From Halarcobacter sp. (lineage in GTDB: Bacteria > Campylobacterota > Campylobacteria > Campylobacterales > Arcobacteraceae), in the NCBI RefSeq assembly GCF_963675975.1, contig NZ_OY780939.1:1240001-1304000 (forward strand): DNA of 64,000 nt, in the 5' to 3' direction. Made by a program: the position numbers and the translations under genes. Positions 18,778 through 27,092 of this stretch are shown here, piece after piece; position 1 is the stretch's first letter, and the number at the start of each line of letters is the position of its first letter. Under the pieces are notes generated by a model. It made no database searches, was not told where the DNA came from, and saw only the letters and a program-made list of their open reading frames with translations.

Positions 18778-19823
18778 TTCTTTTTCATTTATCTCATACA
18801 GACTTAGATGGATATAGTTGTCAACTTATAACAAAAGAGTATTTTAAAAAGGGATTTTATTACAATGCCAATTATGGTATTGAAGTTAAATTAAATATAA
18901 AAAAAATGCTTCAAGATATTGAAGCTTATAAAGATGAAGAGATTCTTTTTTTAATTACTGATTTAAATCTAACTATACAAGAATCAAAAGATTTAAATAA
19001 ATCTATAAATAAACTAAACGAAGATGGATTTAATATAAAACTACAACTTCTTGACCACCATGCAACAGGGCAAAAAAGTGCTGATGATTATGAATGGTAT
19101 TATTTAGATACATCAAGATGTGCTGCAAAAATCACATATGCTTATGTAAATGAAACACTAAATGGCTTTGATGAAGAAACAAAAAAATGGCTTGAACCTT
19201 TAGTTTTTTGTATAAATGCTATTGATATTTGGGTTGATATAGAAACTGATGGTTTTGAATTTGGAAAAGTATTATTATCGATGGTTAGTAGAGTAAGAGA
19301 GATAAATAATATTCTATTCCCTGATTTAAATAGAGACTTTAGATTATATCTATTAAAAGAGTCAGCAAAATTTTTAAATGAAGAAAATGCGCATATAAAG
19401 CTTGACAATGAAATTCATTTTATGAAAAAAGAGTTTTTAAAGCAAGATGAACACGATGATACAATAGATAATCTAAGTGCTAAATATCTTGTAAAATCTT
19501 TAGAAGATTTAAAAGAGAAACTAACAGTAACTTACAAAGGGCACAAAGGTCTTTTAACTTATACTTTGGGGTCTATTTCTATTCCTGCAAATGCTTTTTT
19601 AGTAGCAAATGAAGATTATGATTTCTTTATTGATATTAGTAGAAAAGGAAATACCTCTTTTAGAGCAGATGGGAAAGTAAATGTTTCTTTAATTGCTCAA
19701 GAGTTAGCAGATGGGGGAGGTCACCCAAATGCTTCTGGTTGTAGATTTGATGATTTTAAAGAAACAATCGATTATGATGTTGTAAAATCATTTATGCAAA
19801 GAAAACTTGATTCCTTAGCATAA
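18774..19823 (+). CDS. DHH-family phosphoesterase
   Basis: This 349-residue cytoplasmic hydrolase has the DHH-family metal motifs: HTDLDGYS near residues 7-14, LLDHHATG about residue 90, and a C-terminal DHHA1 domain with GGGHPNASG. DHH proteins include RecJ, nano-RNases and c-di-AMP phosphodiesterases; this one is closest in layout to the short oligoribonuclease-like members, but its substrate cannot be fixed from sequence. Its ATG overlaps the Rrf2 stop by 4 bases. It runs 9 bases into the convergent carbonic anhydrase gene. Confidence 0.88.
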   Translation: MILFHLSHTDLDGYSCQLITKEYFKKGFYYNANYGIEVKLNIKKMLQDIEAYKDEEILFLITDLNLTIQESKDLNKSINKLNEDGFNIKLQLLDHHATGQKSADDYEWYYLDTSRCAAKITYAYVNETLNGFDEETKKWLEPLVFCINAIDIWVDIETDGFEFGKVLLSMVSRVREINNILFPDLNRDFRLYLLKESAKFLNEENAHIKLDNEIHFMKKEFLKQDEHDDTIDNLSAKYLVKSLEDLKEKLTVTYKGHKGLLTYTLGSISIPANAFLVANEDYDFFIDISRKGNTSFRADGKVNVSLIAQELADGGGHPNASGCRFDDFKETIDYDVVKSFMQRKLDSLA

Positions 19824-20450
19824 ATTCTCAAATCTTTTTTTCTTATTGTCATAATATTCAATGGTTCCATCTTCTATTTTGTAGTGCCATCCATGAATAT
19901 TTAATTTTCCCTCTTTTATTCTTTTTTTGATTTCTGGAAAAGTTAAAAGGTTTTCAAGTTGATGAATAACAGAGATTTTTTCAGTTGCTCTGTAGATTCT
20001 TTCTTCATCTTCAAAGAAGTCAAACTTTCTTAATACCTCTTCTTTGGCTTTCATACCTAATTGTAACCATTTTTTCATGTGAACTAAAGAGTTATTATTT
20101 TCTAAATCCATATATAAAGATCTACAAGCACCACAATTTGAGTGTCCACATATAATAATATGTTTTACATTTAAAACAGAAACTGCAAACTCTATGGTTG
20201 CAGTTGTACCATGGTAATCGTTGTCATCTTTATAGGGAGGTACAAAGTTACCTGCATTTCTTATGATGAACATATCTCCTGGTTTTGATGAGATTATTAA
20301 ATCAGGTACAACTCTACTATCACTACAACCAATAAAAAGAATCTCTGGAGTTTGACCCTTTTCAACTAATGTCTCAAAGTCATTTTTATATTCTTTAAAT
20401 TTTGTATCTCTAAATAGTTTATTTCCTATTTTTAAATCTTCAATTGTCAT
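19815..20450 (-). CDS. Beta-class carbonic anhydrase
   Basis: This 211-residue zinc enzyme interconverts CO2 and bicarbonate in the cytoplasm. The zinc ligands are Cys42 (GCSDSR), His103 and Cys106 (CGHSNCGA), and the Asp44-Arg46 dyad is present. It begins one base after the stop of the biotin carboxylase gene, so the two share a transcript; the anhydrase would supply the bicarbonate that the carboxylase consumes. The 3' end overlaps the convergent DHH gene by 9 bases. Confidence 0.94.
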   Translation of the reverse strand: MTIEDLKIGNKLFRDTKFKEYKNDFETLVEKGQTPEILFIGCSDSRVVPDLIISSKPGDMFIIRNAGNFVPPYKDDNDYHGTTATIEFAVSVLNVKHIIICGHSNCGACRSLYMDLENNNSLVHMKKWLQLGMKAKEEVLRKFDFFEDEERIYRATEKISVIHQLENLLTFPEIKKRIKEGKLNIHGWHYKIEDGTIEYYDNKKKRFENLC

Positions 20451-20451
20451 A

Positions 20452-21903
20452 TTAATTTCTCACATTTACTTTTTTATTTTTTATTGTGTTTATAAATTGC
20501 ATTATTTTAGAGATTTTTTTCTCTTCATCTTGTAAGTGGTCTTTTGCACTTAGGGTAAATTTATCCATTTTTTTATCTAAATAACTTGTGTTTAGTTTTC
20601 CTTCTATAAAGTCTTCGTCTCTTACTATTTCTCTGTGAAGTTCAATATTTGTAGGAAATCCTTCTAATACAAACTCATCTAAAGCCCGTCTTGCTTTTTT
20701 TACAGTTCCATCCCAATCTAAAGCCCATACAATAAGTTTCCCTATCATAGAATCATAATTTGCAGGAACCTTATATCCTGTATAAGCAGCAGAATCAAGT
20801 CTTACTCCAGGTCCATTTGGAGTTAGGTATTTTTCAATTGTTCCAGATGATGGCATAAAATTTTTTTGTGGGTTTTCTGCGTTGATTCTAAACTCAATTG
20901 CGTAACCTCTAAAATTTATCTCCTCTTGCATATATTTCATCTTGTCACCATCTGCAATCTCTATCATTCTTTGAATAATATCAATTCCACTTGTAATCTC
21001 TGTAACAGGGTGTTCTACTTGAACTCTAGTATTCATCTCAATAAAATAGATATTATCCTCTTCATCAACTAAAAACTCAACTGTACCTACACTTTCATAA
21101 CCTAATTTGAACATTGCTTTTGTTGAGATTCTATATAACTCTTTTCTAACCTCTTGATTTAATCTTGGAGATGGAGATATCTCTATAACTTTTTGGTGTC
21201 TTCTTTGGATTGAACAATCCCTCTCACCTAGGTGAACTACATTTCCATATTTATCTGCAATAATCTGAACCTCAATATGTCTTGGGTTTTCCACATATTT
21301 TTCAATAAATACTTGACCATTTCCAAAGAATTTTAAAGCTTCATTTGTGGCACTGTCAAACATAGCATCAAACTCTTTTTCCTTTCTTACTATTCTCATA
21401 CCTCTACCTCCACCACCAAAGGCAGCTTTGATAATAATAGGAAATCCAATCTTAGCAGCTATATTTTTAGCTTCTTTTTTATCCTCAACTGGTTCATTTG
21501 TACCTTCTAATATAGGAACACCAACTTTTTTCATAGCTACTTTTGAAGCCATCTTATCTCCAAATAGAGCAATATGTTCTGGTTTTGGACCTATAAAAAT
21601 TATTCCTGCTTCTTCACAAGCTTTTGCAAAGTCAGCATTTTCACTTAAAAAACCATATCCTGGATGAATTGCATCACAGTTTGCTTTTTTTGCAATATTA
21701 ATTATGGTTTCAAAATTTAAATATGCTTGTATAACATCCCCCATAATTGGATAACATTCATCAGCTTTTCTAACCCATAAACCCTCTACATCTATCTCAG
21801 AGAAGATAGCTACACTTGTTATATCTAATTCTTTACAGGCTCTTATTATTCTAAGAGCAATCTCACCTCTATTTGCTATTAATACTTTTGATATCTTATT
21901 CAT
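20452..21903 (-). CDS. accC: Biotin carboxylase subunit (acetyl-CoA or pyruvate carboxylase)
   Basis: This 483-residue ATP-grasp enzyme carboxylates biotin on a carrier protein using ATP and bicarbonate. VLIANRGEIALRIIRACKEL opens the biotin carboxylase N-domain; the Gly-rich ATP loop AAFGGGGRGMRIV, EKYVENPRHIEVQI, ERDCSIQRRHQKV and FIEMNTRVQVEHPVTE are all intact. It is about 30 residues longer at the C-terminus than E. coli AccC. This phylum has both acetyl-CoA carboxylase and a two-subunit pyruvate carboxylase; I cannot decide between AccC and PycA because no carrier subunit is in the window. AAGG precedes the ATG. Carbonic anhydrase follows after one base. Confidence 0.9.
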   Translation of the reverse strand: MNKISKVLIANRGEIALRIIRACKELDITSVAIFSEIDVEGLWVRKADECYPIMGDVIQAYLNFETIINIAKKANCDAIHPGYGFLSENADFAKACEEAGIIFIGPKPEHIALFGDKMASKVAMKKVGVPILEGTNEPVEDKKEAKNIAAKIGFPIIIKAAFGGGGRGMRIVRKEKEFDAMFDSATNEALKFFGNGQVFIEKYVENPRHIEVQIIADKYGNVVHLGERDCSIQRRHQKVIEISPSPRLNQEVRKELYRISTKAMFKLGYESVGTVEFLVDEEDNIYFIEMNTRVQVEHPVTEITSGIDIIQRMIEIADGDKMKYMQEEINFRGYAIEFRINAENPQKNFMPSSGTIEKYLTPNGPGVRLDSAAYTGYKVPANYDSMIGKLIVWALDWDGTVKKARRALDEFVLEGFPTNIELHREIVRDEDFIEGKLNTSYLDKKMDKFTLSAKDHLQDEEKKISKIMQFINTIKNKKVNVRN

Positions 21904-22045
21904 AATAAACCTTTTTTGTTTTCTCTATTGTAGAATTTAAAAAAGAAAAATTCTTTATCTTTTTTGCTAAATTTATTGTTGTTTTATGTTTAAATAATTG
22001 TCTATTTGTGCTTAAAATTTATTCTGTTTTTGATAAACTAGTAAA

Positions 22046-22921
22046 ATGAAAAAAGAAACACTAGAAAAAAGAGATAAAATTGCAAATGCAATAATGTATT
22101 ATGTGTACACCCATATCGACACTCATATCGACCTTGAAGAGTTAAGTTATGATTTAGATATAAGTAAGTTTCATATGCATAGGGTTTTTAAAGAAGCTTT
22201 TGGAAAAAATATTTATGAGAGTATAAAATCAATTAGATTGCAAAAAGCTGCAAATTTACTTCTAACAAATAGATATTCAACTATTTCAAATATTGCAAAT
22301 CTTTGTGGATATAGTTCCCATTCCTCTTTTATCAAAGCTTTTACAAAAAGATTTGATATGTCACCAAAGCAGTGGAGAAAAGGTGGATATAAAAGTTACT
22401 CTAATGAGATTATGAAACAGTCAAAAAAAGCTATGAACTCAAAAGCAGATTTTTCAAGACTTGTTCCTACAATTGTAAAGATGCCAGAGATAAAAAGTTA
22501 TTATATTAGAAATAAAGGTTATAACATAAATATTAGAGAGACTTGGCAAAAACTTCAAACCCTTATTTTAAACAATGATATAAAAGAGTATAAACAAATT
22601 GCTTTGTTACACGACAATCCTGTAATTACACCACTTAATGAGTGTCAATATATAGCTTGTATACAAACAGATGAAAAAGAAGAGACCTTATCTCAAAGAG
22701 TGCCTAAGTTTAAAATATCAAGTGGAGTATATGCTAAGTTTGATGTTCAAGGACATCAAGGGGATATTTTAAAGTTTATGAATTGGGTTTATCATGAATG
22801 GCTTATTAATAGCGAATATGAAACAACAACTAAACCCTCATATATAATCTATCATAAAAACAATTTTTTAAGTGATGATAATGAGTTTAATATGAGTTTT
22901 TATGTATCAATAAACTATTAG
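22046..22921 (+). CDS. AraC-family regulator with GyrI-like effector domain
   Basis: This 291-residue protein has the AraC/XylS DNA-binding domain at the N-terminus (about 10-110; two helix-turn-helix units, LSYDLDISKFHMHRVFKEAF and IANLCGYSSHSSFIKAFTKRF) and a GyrI-like/AraC effector-binding domain after residue 140. This order matches Rob-type regulators, which respond to small hydrophobic compounds. The gene is divergent from the carboxylase operon and convergent with the LuxI/FeeM-like synthase gene, with a shared terminator between them. Target genes are unknown. Confidence 0.9.
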   Translation: MKKETLEKRDKIANAIMYYVYTHIDTHIDLEELSYDLDISKFHMHRVFKEAFGKNIYESIKSIRLQKAANLLLTNRYSTISNIANLCGYSSHSSFIKAFTKRFDMSPKQWRKGGYKSYSNEIMKQSKKAMNSKADFSRLVPTIVKMPEIKSYYIRNKGYNINIRETWQKLQTLILNNDIKEYKQIALLHDNPVITPLNECQYIACIQTDEKEETLSQRVPKFKISSGVYAKFDVQGHQGDILKFMNWVYHEWLINSEYETTTKPSYIIYHKNNFLSDDNEFNMSFYVSINY

Positions 22922-22950
22922 TCTAAGAGCATATTTATTATGCTCTTAGA
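22922..22950. terminator. Bidirectional terminator between araC-type and acyl synthase genes
   Basis: TCTAAGAGCATA (22922-22933) pairs perfectly with TATGCTCTTAGA (22939-22950) around TTTAT. It starts right after the regulator's stop and lies 6 bases from the stop of the convergent gene. Confidence 0.85.
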
Positions 22951-22956
22951 TTTAAT

Positions 22957-23670
22957 TTAACTAATTTTCAAAAAAGCTTTTTTGAAAAATCTTGAAACAT
23001 TTGCTGGATTCCAGGATGAAATTACAAAAGGTTTATCAAGATGGCCATAGGATTCTAAACTTCTTTCTATATTAAACCCACCAAGTTTTTCATAAAGTTT
23101 GAAATGTTCTTTTAAAAATACAGAGGCAGATGCATCTAAACCATTTTGGGTTTTTAGATAATACATTCCTGCCATCAAGTATTTAAAATCTAAACTTAAA
23201 CCTTTGTTTTCTTTTTTTACCATTAGTCGTGAAATTTCACTTAGTTTTGGAAACTTGATTCTAATATCAGATAGATCCAATTTTTCTTCAATTGGTAAAT
23301 GCTTGTCTGAATCAAATATTAATCTACAAGTTGATGTGATTTCATTATTATCTTCTGTATATATGATTGCAGCTGTTTCATCATAAAAGTCAAAATTCAT
23401 ATTTGGAAGATAATTTGGAAACTCATTTTGATAACCTAAGTTTCCATATATTTCACTTCTTAATTGAAAGATTTTAACTAACTCCTCAGCACTATTAACT
23501 TTTTTCAAGTTAGTATAGTTTGATTCAAAATTTATCTTTTTATTAAAAGATAAAACAATATCAATAAACTTTTCAAATAAAAAAGTTTTATCAAAATTTT
23601 TAAAATCGTTTTGTTGTTTATACAATTCCTCTAGCTTTTGTACAGTTATGTTTTTGTTAATATATACCAT
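22957..23670 (-). CDS. GNAT-fold N-acyl synthase related to LuxI/FeeM
   Basis: The 237-residue protein carries the residue pattern of autoinducer synthases: Arg71 and Tyr75 in LRSEIYGNLGY, Asp94 and Asp97 in FDFYDETA, Arg116 in STCRLIF, and Glu145 and Arg148 in SEISRLM. In LuxI proteins the equivalent R, F, D-x2-D, R and E-x2-R are near-invariant. The LuxI Trp is not obvious (Tyr80 lies there). FeeM-type N-acyl amino acid synthases and exosortase-linked acyltransferases share the pattern, so the product may be an acyl amino acid and not a homoserine lactone. ATG 23670 has AAGGA 6 bases upstream; an ATG at 23706 would add 12 residues. No LuxR gene is adjacent. Confidence 0.7.
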   Translation of the reverse strand: MVYINKNITVQKLEELYKQQNDFKNFDKTFLFEKFIDIVLSFNKKINFESNYTNLKKVNSAEELVKIFQLRSEIYGNLGYQNEFPNYLPNMNFDFYDETAAIIYTEDNNEITSTCRLIFDSDKHLPIEEKLDLSDIRIKFPKLSEISRLMVKKENKGLSLDFKYLMAGMYYLKTQNGLDASASVFLKEHFKLYEKLGGFNIERSLESYGHLDKPFVISSWNPANVSRFFKKAFLKIS

Positions 23671-23752
23671 TTTCTTTCCTTTTTTTAAAATGTTTCCAAT
23701 TATCAAAAATAGGTGTCAAAAATAGAGTCAAATCTTTTAATTTAAGCAGGGA

Positions 23753-23758
23753 TATAAT
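23753..23758 (+). promoter_or_regulatory. -10 box of the 7TM histidine kinase gene
   Basis: GGATATAAT contains TATAAT at 23753-23758, 30 bases before the ATG at 23788. Confidence 0.45.
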
Positions 23759-23787
23759 AAAATAATTACAATTCTTAGAAAGTGATT

Positions 23788-25629
23788 ATGATTTTGCATA
23801 AAAAAATAAAATATATTCTTATCTTTATACTAACTCTTTCTTCCTCCATATTTGCAAATAAATTAATTGATATAAATAAAACAAGTGATGACTTGATGTC
23901 ATCTAGTTATATTTATATAGATAACACAAATAGTGAGACGATTGAAACTATAAAAAACAAAGAGTTTAAAAGAATCGATAACTCAAAACCTAAATCTTTT
24001 GGATATTCGCCAAATTTTACAGTTTGGATAAAACTTACACTTATAAACACATCTGATGAAATTCAAAAAAGAATATTAGAATATGAAAGTTCCCTTACAA
24101 CGCATATAAATTTTTATTATGATGGTAAGGTCTTACATGAAGGTTTATTTCAAATTAGTCCTGATAGAAATACCTTAGAACCAGTATTTATTATAAATCT
24201 AAAAGAAAAAGAATATAAAACATACTATTTACAGTTATCATCTAAGATAACTACATTGATTGTTAACTATAAATTGTATGATTTAAAAAGTTTTTTTGAA
24301 AAAGAGGTTTATAGACAAAATATCTTAGTTTTTTTCTTTACGGCGATGTTTATATTAGCTGCATATAATCTGGTTATTTATTTTATTGTTAAGTCATCTA
24401 GTTATCTATTTTATGTATTTTATATATTGGGTATATCTTTACATCAATTTTTTTATACAGGGTATTCTACACTTTTTATTCAAGACCCGGTATTAGTTGA
24501 ATCTATTATAAAAGGTGCCTCATTAATTGTTGCAATACCAATTTTTTTCTTTTCTTTATTTACTATTTCTTTTACAAATACAAAAGAGAATCATCCTACT
24601 CTATACAAATATTTAAGAGTTTATCTTTATCTATACCCTTTAATCATATTTTTAATTGTGTATCTACAAGAGCAAGGTTGGATTAGAAATATTTTTTCTG
24701 CTCTTTTACTTTTGTTAGTATTGTTGCTAACTTTATATAGTGTATTAAAAAGAAACAGACAAAGTTACTTTTTACTATTGGGTTGGATTATCTTCTTTTG
24801 CTCAATGATAAGTATGTATCTAGCAAGTGCAGGTGTATATAATATCTATAATGATATTCCTTATATGGTAGAATTATTTTTAGTCTTAGAAGGATTGATT
24901 TTCTCAATTGCCTTGGCTGATAGAATTAAAATATTAGAGCTTGAAAAAAATAAAGTTCAACTTTCACTAATCAAATATCAAGAAAATGAAACCATAAGAT
25001 TAAAATCTATGGTAGATGAAAAAACAGAAAAGCTACAATCTGCTCTTCAAGATAAAGAGTTTTTATTAAAAGAGCTTAATCATAGGGTTAAAAATAATAT
25101 GCAAACAATTATTTCTCTTATACGATTACAAAAAGACAGTATAAAAGATCCTAAGATGTCAGAAATGCTTATTAGTATACAAAATAGACTAAATGCAATG
25201 AGTGAAGTTCATCAATTGTTGTATAGTAGTCATGAAGATTTATCTTTTATAAGTCCTACTGAATATTTTATTTCTATTGTGAATGGGATAAAAGAAACTA
25301 CATACAGTGAAGATATTATTGTTAATTATGATATTAAATCTTATTTAAAAACTGAAGAGGTTCTTTATTGTGGACTTATAATAAATGAGTTAGTAACAAA
25401 TTGTATTAAACATGCATTTACTCTAGATGAAGGTGAAATTTTTATAAAATTTCATGAAGAAAAAGATAAAAAGATATTAGAGGTAATAGATAATGGAATT
25501 GGATTTCCCAAAAATGCAAAAGAGTCTTTTGGAATGGATTTAATGCGTTCTTTAGTGGAACTTTATTTAAAAGGAAATATTGAAATAATAAACAATAATG
25601 GTACTCATATAACAATAACCTGGTATTAA
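23788..25629 (+). CDS. 7TMR-DISM sensor histidine kinase (HisKA_2 type)
   Basis: This protein of about 613 residues has a signal peptide, a periplasmic beta-rich 7TMR-DISMED2 domain (about 45-170, with FGYSPNFTVWIKLTLIN), seven membrane helices (about 180-390), a coiled coil, a HisKA_2 dimerisation domain with the phospho-acceptor His in LKELNHRVKNNMQTIISL, and a HATPase domain (DNGIGFPKN and FGMDLMRS). The HRVKNNMQ form is the HisKA_2/HWE-like class. DISMED2 domains are thought to bind carbohydrates or similar ligands. ATG 23788 follows AGAAAG; a GTG at 23782 is in frame but less likely. The response regulator gene starts one base after the stop. Confidence 0.92.
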   Translation: MILHKKIKYILIFILTLSSSIFANKLIDINKTSDDLMSSSYIYIDNTNSETIETIKNKEFKRIDNSKPKSFGYSPNFTVWIKLTLINTSDEIQKRILEYESSLTTHINFYYDGKVLHEGLFQISPDRNTLEPVFIINLKEKEYKTYYLQLSSKITTLIVNYKLYDLKSFFEKEVYRQNILVFFFTAMFILAAYNLVIYFIVKSSSYLFYVFYILGISLHQFFYTGYSTLFIQDPVLVESIIKGASLIVAIPIFFFSLFTISFTNTKENHPTLYKYLRVYLYLYPLIIFLIVYLQEQGWIRNIFSALLLLLVLLLTLYSVLKRNRQSYFLLLGWIIFFCSMISMYLASAGVYNIYNDIPYMVELFLVLEGLIFSIALADRIKILELEKNKVQLSLIKYQENETIRLKSMVDEKTEKLQSALQDKEFLLKELNHRVKNNMQTIISLIRLQKDSIKDPKMSEMLISIQNRLNAMSEVHQLLYSSHEDLSFISPTEYFISIVNGIKETTYSEDIIVNYDIKSYLKTEEVLYCGLIINELVTNCIKHAFTLDEGEIFIKFHEEKDKKILEVIDNGIGFPKNAKESFGMDLMRSLVELYLKGNIEIINNNGTHITITWY

Positions 25630-25630
25630 A

Positions 25631-26326
25631 ATGAATACAAAATACAAAATACTAATTGTAGAAGATCAAGCAATAACTGCAATGGAGATAAAACAAATTG
25701 TTTTAGCACTGGGCTTAGATGTAGTAGGAATTGCTAAATCAAATGAAGAAGCTGTTAAAAAGTTTGAAGAATACTTACCTGAAATCGTAATTATGGATAT
25801 AAAAATACAAGGTGATAGAGATGGAATCACTACTGTAAAAGATATGTATAAAATAGGTGAAACTAGTGTAATTTATCTTACAGCCTTTAATGATGATGCT
25901 ACAATTGATAGGGCTATTGAAACATACCCTTTGGCTTATGAAATAAAACCCTTTAATAAAGCTAGTTTACAATCAACTATAAAAATAGTAATGAGTAAAC
26001 TAAATAAAGATATTGTAGAAAAGCCTATTTTAAATGTAGATTTAGGCTATAACTATTCCTTTAATCAAGACACAAAAAAATTATACTTCAATAACACTTT
26101 TATAAAATTAGGATACCAAGAAACAGAACTTTTGTTTATGCTTATTAAAGCAAAAGAGCAAATTGTTTCATATAAGCAAATAGAGAATGAAATATGGGAA
26201 GGCAATGTTATCTCAGATAGTTCAGTAAGAACACTTATTTGGAGATTAAGAACTAAATTCGAATATAAAATTATTGAAACCATTCCTTATGAAGGGATTA
26301 GATTGCTTATAAATATAAATAAGTAA
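25631..26326 (+). CDS. Response regulator with C-terminal winged-helix domain
   Basis: This 231-residue protein has a receiver domain (1-120; LIVEDQAIT acidic pocket, phospho-acceptor Asp in IVIMDIKIQG, Lys in EIKPFNKA) and an OmpR/PhoB-like winged helix (about 140-231; YQETELLFMLIKAKEQIVS and SVRTLIWRLRTKF). It begins one base after the kinase stop, so the two form a cognate pair. The receiver type (AMEIKQIVLALG) is of the kind usually coupled to HisKA_2 kinases. It faces a paralogous regulator gene with a 7-base gap and no terminator. Confidence 0.92.
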   Translation: MNTKYKILIVEDQAITAMEIKQIVLALGLDVVGIAKSNEEAVKKFEEYLPEIVIMDIKIQGDRDGITTVKDMYKIGETSVIYLTAFNDDATIDRAIETYPLAYEIKPFNKASLQSTIKIVMSKLNKDIVEKPILNVDLGYNYSFNQDTKKLYFNNTFIKLGYQETELLFMLIKAKEQIVSYKQIENEIWEGNVISDSSVRTLIWRLRTKFEYKIIETIPYEGIRLLININK

Positions 26327-26333
26327 TTATATT

Positions 26334-27092
26334 TCAAACTGTTTTTGTTTCTATTTTATATCCCATTTTAGAGTGATTGCTTATTAAGTTTTTATTGATT
26401 TTTTGTCTTAATCTAAATAAAACCCCTCTTAGTGCACCTTCTCCAACTAATTCTCCATCATACAAGTAATCTTCTATTGCATCATTTGCAACAACACAAT
26501 TTTCATTTTTTATAAGTATTTCAAAAAGTTTTATCTCTTTTTGATTTAGATTTATCTCTGCATCTTCTAAAAATAGTTTTCTATTCTCTTTATCAAAAAC
26601 ATAACCAAATTTTAGTGTTTTAAATCTTTTTTGTGAGCTTTCACTATTCTCTTTTATATTTTTTTCAAGTGCCACATAATGTTTTTGACTATCTTCTAGT
26701 TTTGTAGTTAACTCTTTTTTATCTGAAAATTTTTTCAAAGCCAACTCAACAGTTGCTTTTAGTTCGGCATCTTTAAAGGGTTTTATTATATATCCATAAG
26801 GTTCATTTTTAATTGCACGTTCAATTGTTGTATATTTATCATTTGCAGTTAAAAAAACAAAAGGTATATCATAGTTTTTTGTTATTGTTTCACTTAATGT
26901 AATTCCATCATCACCATTTTTTAAAGTGATATCCAAAAGTGCTAAATCACAACTGTTTTCTTCTAATAGTTTTAAAGCTTTTTTTATATTTGTAGCAACA
27001 CCAATTACATTGAAACCAAACTCTAAAAGGGCTTCTTTTATATCCATTGCCGTTACAATCTCATCTTCAACAACTAATATGTTTTTCTTCAT
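26334..27092 (-). CDS. Response regulator with winged-helix domain, paralogue of the facing regulator
   Basis: This 252-residue protein has the same design as the regulator facing it: receiver (VVEDEIVTAMDIKEAL, phospho-acceptor Asp in LALLDITLKNG, Lys in IIKPFKD), a linker of about 40 residues, and a winged helix (NQKEIKLFEILIKNENCVV, LRGVLFRLRQKI). Its start overlaps the kinase stop by one base (ATTAATG arrangement at 27092), so it is translationally coupled to the HisKA_2 kinase upstream. Target genes are unknown. Confidence 0.92.
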   Translation of the reverse strand: MKKNILVVEDEIVTAMDIKEALLEFGFNVIGVATNIKKALKLLEENSCDLALLDITLKNGDDGITLSETITKNYDIPFVFLTANDKYTTIERAIKNEPYGYIIKPFKDAELKATVELALKKFSDKKELTTKLEDSQKHYVALEKNIKENSESSQKRFKTLKFGYVFDKENRKLFLEDAEINLNQKEIKLFEILIKNENCVVANDAIEDYLYDGELVGEGALRGVLFRLRQKINKNLISNHSKMGYKIETKTV

